A stretch of 7,571 nucleotides of DNA, taken from assembly GCA_002403895.1 (NCBI GenBank), contig DHIQ01000211.1:1-7571 (forward strand), read 5' to 3'. Under the pieces are notes generated by a model. That model had not been told where the DNA came from, did not search any database, and was given only the letters and a program-made list of their open reading frames with translations. A program made the position numbers and the translations under genes. Origin of the DNA: Candidatus Neomicrothrix sp. UBA4742. GTDB taxonomy: Bacteria > Actinomycetota > Acidimicrobiia > Acidimicrobiales > Acidimicrobilacustridaceae. Each line of letters starts with the position of its first letter. The stretch's first letter is position 1. This document shows positions 5,871 through 7,571 of this stretch, piece by piece.

Positions 5871-7282
5871 GCACACACACGCTGGTCGACCACACCGCCG
5901 TCGAGCTGGCCGGACTGCTGGCGGCCGGCTCAGTCTCGGCCCGGGAGGTCACGACCGCCCACCTCGAGCGGGTGCAGGTCCTCGGGCCCAGCGTGAACGC
6001 CGTCATCACGATCACGGCCGAAGCGGCAATGCGGCAGGCCCAACTGCTCGATGACCACTTCGCCCGGTCCGGCCCCGTCGGCCCGCTACACGGGCTGCCC
6101 GTGGCTCACAAGGATCTTGCCGAGACTCGAGGTGTGCGCACGACGTACGGTTCCCGGGTCTTCGCCAACAACATCCCAGACGTCGACGCGCTGCATGTGG
6201 CTCGCATGCGTGAGGCCGGGGCGATCTCCCTGGGCAAGACGAACACTCCCGAGTTCGGTGCTGGCTCGCAGACGTTCAACGAGATCTTCGGGGTGACGCG
6301 CAACCCCTACGACCTCACGAGGACAAGTGGCGGCAGCAGCGGGGGAGCAGCGGCTGCTCTTGCCGCACGCCTCGTCGCGCTGGCCGACGGCAGCGACATG
6401 GGAGGATCCCTGCGCAACCCCGCAGCCTTCTGCAATGTCGTCGGGCTGCGGCCCACCCCAGGCAGGGTGCCAGTGTGGCCCTCGGGCGACCCGTGGTCAC
6501 CGATGAGCGTTGTAGGCCCGATGGCCCGCACGGTCAGCGACGTAGCCCTCCTGCTCGACACCATGTCCGGCCCGGACAACCGCTCGCCGCTGGCGTTCGG
6601 GGCCCCGAACTGCTCCTTCTTCTCCGCCCTGCATCAGGCCTCGAGGGGTCTGCGCGTGGCGTTCAGCCCCGACTTGGGGGGTCTGCCGGTGGACCCGCAA
6701 ATCCGCGACGCACTGGCGCGCGCCAGGACAGTGCTGGAGGAGATTGGCTACGACGTGCACGACGACGAGCCCGACCTGAGCGGTGCCGACGAGGCGTTCA
6801 ACACCTGGCGCGCCGTCGCGTACGCCTCGTCGTACGGACCGTTGCTGCGCACGCAGCGCAGCAGCCTCAAGGACACCGTCGTGTGGAACATCGAGCAGGG
6901 GCTGGCGCTGACCGGCGAGGACATCGCGCGCGCCGTCCGGCTAAGAGGACGCGTCTACGAGAACGCCCGCCAGTTCTTCGAGCGCTACGACGTTCTGTGT
7001 GCCCCAGTGACCCAGGTCCCGCCATTCGACGTGGATGTCGAATGGGTGAAGGAGATCGACGGTGCCCCCATGTCGACGTACATCGAGTGGATGCGCTCAT
7101 GCTCCCGCGTCACGGTCACAGGACTCCCTGCGCTGTCCGTGCCATGCGGGTTCACCGAGGATGGTCTCCCGATCGGGATGCAGGTCATTGGGCCACCGCG
7201 CGGTGAGCAGTTGGTCCTACAGTTCGCGAGCACCTTCGAGGACGCCACCGGCCACTGGAGGCGCGCGCCGACCCTGATCTGA
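5867..7282 (+). CDS. Amidase-signature family amidase
   Basis: This 471-residue amidase-signature enzyme has the normal family length. The Ser-cisSer-Lys triad is complete: K82 in PVAHKDL (78-84), cis-Ser S157 in SGGSSGG (154-160), and nucleophile S181 in GSDMGGS (175-181). The spacings of 75 and 24 residues equal those of the FAAH triad (142, 217, 241). Other family marks are GPLHGLPVA (72-80), SLGKTNTPEF (121-130), NPYD (146-149), GLRPTPGRVP (193-202), the GPMARTVSDVALLL stretch (217-230), and a C-terminal GLPALSVPCGFTEDGLPIG segment (419-437). Members hydrolyse carboxamides to acids and ammonia; some act on peptide amides, acylated amines or aryl amides. The tRNA amidotransferase subunit GatA is unlikely because no gatB or gatC lies nearby and the setting is catabolic. 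There is no signal peptide, so it is probably cytoplasmic. It is the last gene of the operon and the third amide-bond hydrolase in it. The substrate is undetermined. Confidence 0.93.
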   Translation: MSTHTLVDHTAVELAGLLAAGSVSAREVTTAHLERVQVLGPSVNAVITITAEAAMRQAQLLDDHFARSGPVGPLHGLPVAHKDLAETRGVRTTYGSRVFANNIPDVDALHVARMREAGAISLGKTNTPEFGAGSQTFNEIFGVTRNPYDLTRTSGGSSGGAAAALAARLVALADGSDMGGSLRNPAAFCNVVGLRPTPGRVPVWPSGDPWSPMSVVGPMARTVSDVALLLDTMSGPDNRSPLAFGAPNCSFFSALHQASRGLRVAFSPDLGGLPVDPQIRDALARARTVLEEIGYDVHDDEPDLSGADEAFNTWRAVAYASSYGPLLRTQRSSLKDTVVWNIEQGLALTGEDIARAVRLRGRVYENARQFFERYDVLCAPVTQVPPFDVDVEWVKEIDGAPMSTYIEWMRSCSRVTVTGLPALSVPCGFTEDGLPIGMQVIGPPRGEQLVLQFASTFEDATGHWRRAPTLI

Positions 7283-7289
7283 AGGTCGA

Positions 7290-7303
7290 GGGGATTGGTC
7301 CCC
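7290..7303 (+). terminator. Short GC-rich hairpin after the amidase
   Basis: GGGGA and TCCCC form a 5-bp stem around TTGG, starting eight bases after the amidase stop. No T run follows. It is weak as an intrinsic terminator, but actinobacterial terminators often lack a T tail. Confidence 0.3.
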
Positions 7304-7328
7304 GTCCGCGTGCCGTCGGATGGCGTTC

Positions 7329-7346
7329 CGAAAACGACCGTTTTCG
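7329..7346. terminator. Near-perfect inverted repeat, candidate bidirectional terminator
   Basis: CGAAAACG and CGTTTTCG are exact reverse complements separated by AC. As RNA this gives a 7-bp stem with a 4-base loop on either strand. It lies 46 bases after the amidase stop and about 50 bases beyond the stop of the minus-strand frame at 7397, so it could end transcription from both sides. Its four-A/four-T arms and dyad form could equally be a protein binding site. Confidence 0.4.
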
Positions 7347-7396
7347 CGACATGCTTGGCAGCCGTGTCCGATGTGACCGTCATCGCCACGGAGCTG

Positions 7397-7571
7397 CTAC
7401 GTCAGGCGATGCTCCAGTGCGGTCAGCCGCCAGTGGAGGCGGGCAGCAGCGTCCATGGCGCATTCGGCACCGAGGCCCGACTGGCCAAGTCGCCGAGAGG
7501 AGGTCGCCTCTTGGCTGAGTGCCTCGCCGGAGGTTACGCACGTTGTGGTGCGGCTGACGGCGTACACGGGC
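7397..7571 (-). CDS. Possible C-terminus of a convergent gene, cut by the window edge
   Basis: A minus-strand frame is open from the window end to a TAG at 7397-7399, giving 57 residues and a tail ending ARLHWRLTALEHRLT. About 77% of its third positions are G or C, below the well-supported genes but still raised. The stop falls cleanly after the hairpin region, giving a convergent layout with the amidase. I recognise no family. A competing plus-strand frame, continuing from the amidase stop, is also open here, so the coding strand is uncertain. Confidence 0.3.
   Translation of the reverse strand, partial: PVYAVSRTTTCVTSGEALSQEATSSRRLGQSGLGAECAMDAAARLHWRLTALEHRLT

Noticed and set aside
5867..7282. 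Glutamyl-tRNA amidotransferase subunit A (GatA)
   Set aside because: The Ser-Ser-Lys triad is shared by the whole amidase-signature family. There is no gatB or gatC beside it and the operon is catabolic.
7280..7571. Read-through of the amidase stop into a frame open to the window edge
   Set aside because: The amidase already has a complete family length and C-terminus at 7282. The downstream codons have only about 70% G/C at third positions and no amidase-like residues. Open frames of this length are common by chance here.

Overview
The window reads as GC-rich actinobacterial chromosome. This is inferred from the strong preference for G or C at third codon positions, GTG starts, 1- and 4-base gene overlaps, and an Lrp-type regulator with two helix-turn-helix units. 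No species can be named from the sequence alone, and I see no RNA gene, insertion sequence or CRISPR array.

Left edge (1-345): the decayed remains of a cation diffusion facilitator (CDF) metal transporter on the minus strand. It carries several frameshifts and has lost its middle part. Then comes an AT-richer gap (346-408) with a hairpin that could end transcription of the next gene. At 409-1452, on the minus strand, lies a double-length Lrp/AsnC-family regulator. A 109-base divergent intergenic region (1453-1561) follows, with overlapping dyads that could serve as the operator.

Centre (1562-7282): a compact plus-strand operon. In order it holds an M20-family metallo-amidohydrolase, a 74-residue DUF3311-type membrane protein, a sodium:solute symporter, a metal-dependent amidohydrolase of the imidazolonepropionase/prolidase-like group, a possible 40-codon small gene, and an amidase-signature (Ser-Ser-Lys) amidase. 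After the first gap of 28 bases, every junction is an overlap of 1 or 4 bases (ATGA, GTGA, TGATG, GTGA), so translation is probably coupled along the chain.

Right edge (7283-7571): two short hairpins, then an open frame on the minus strand entering from the window end that could be the C-terminus of a convergent gene.

Taken together, the locus looks like a regulated uptake-and-hydrolysis unit. The symporter and its small partner would import an organic, probably carboxylate- or amino-acid-like, substrate. Three hydrolases with unrelated folds, all from amide-bond-cleaving families, would release amino acids from it, and the divergent Lrp-type protein would sense the substrate or a product. 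The substrate cannot be read from the sequence. N-acyl amino acids, unusual dipeptides and amino-acid amides are the natural candidates.
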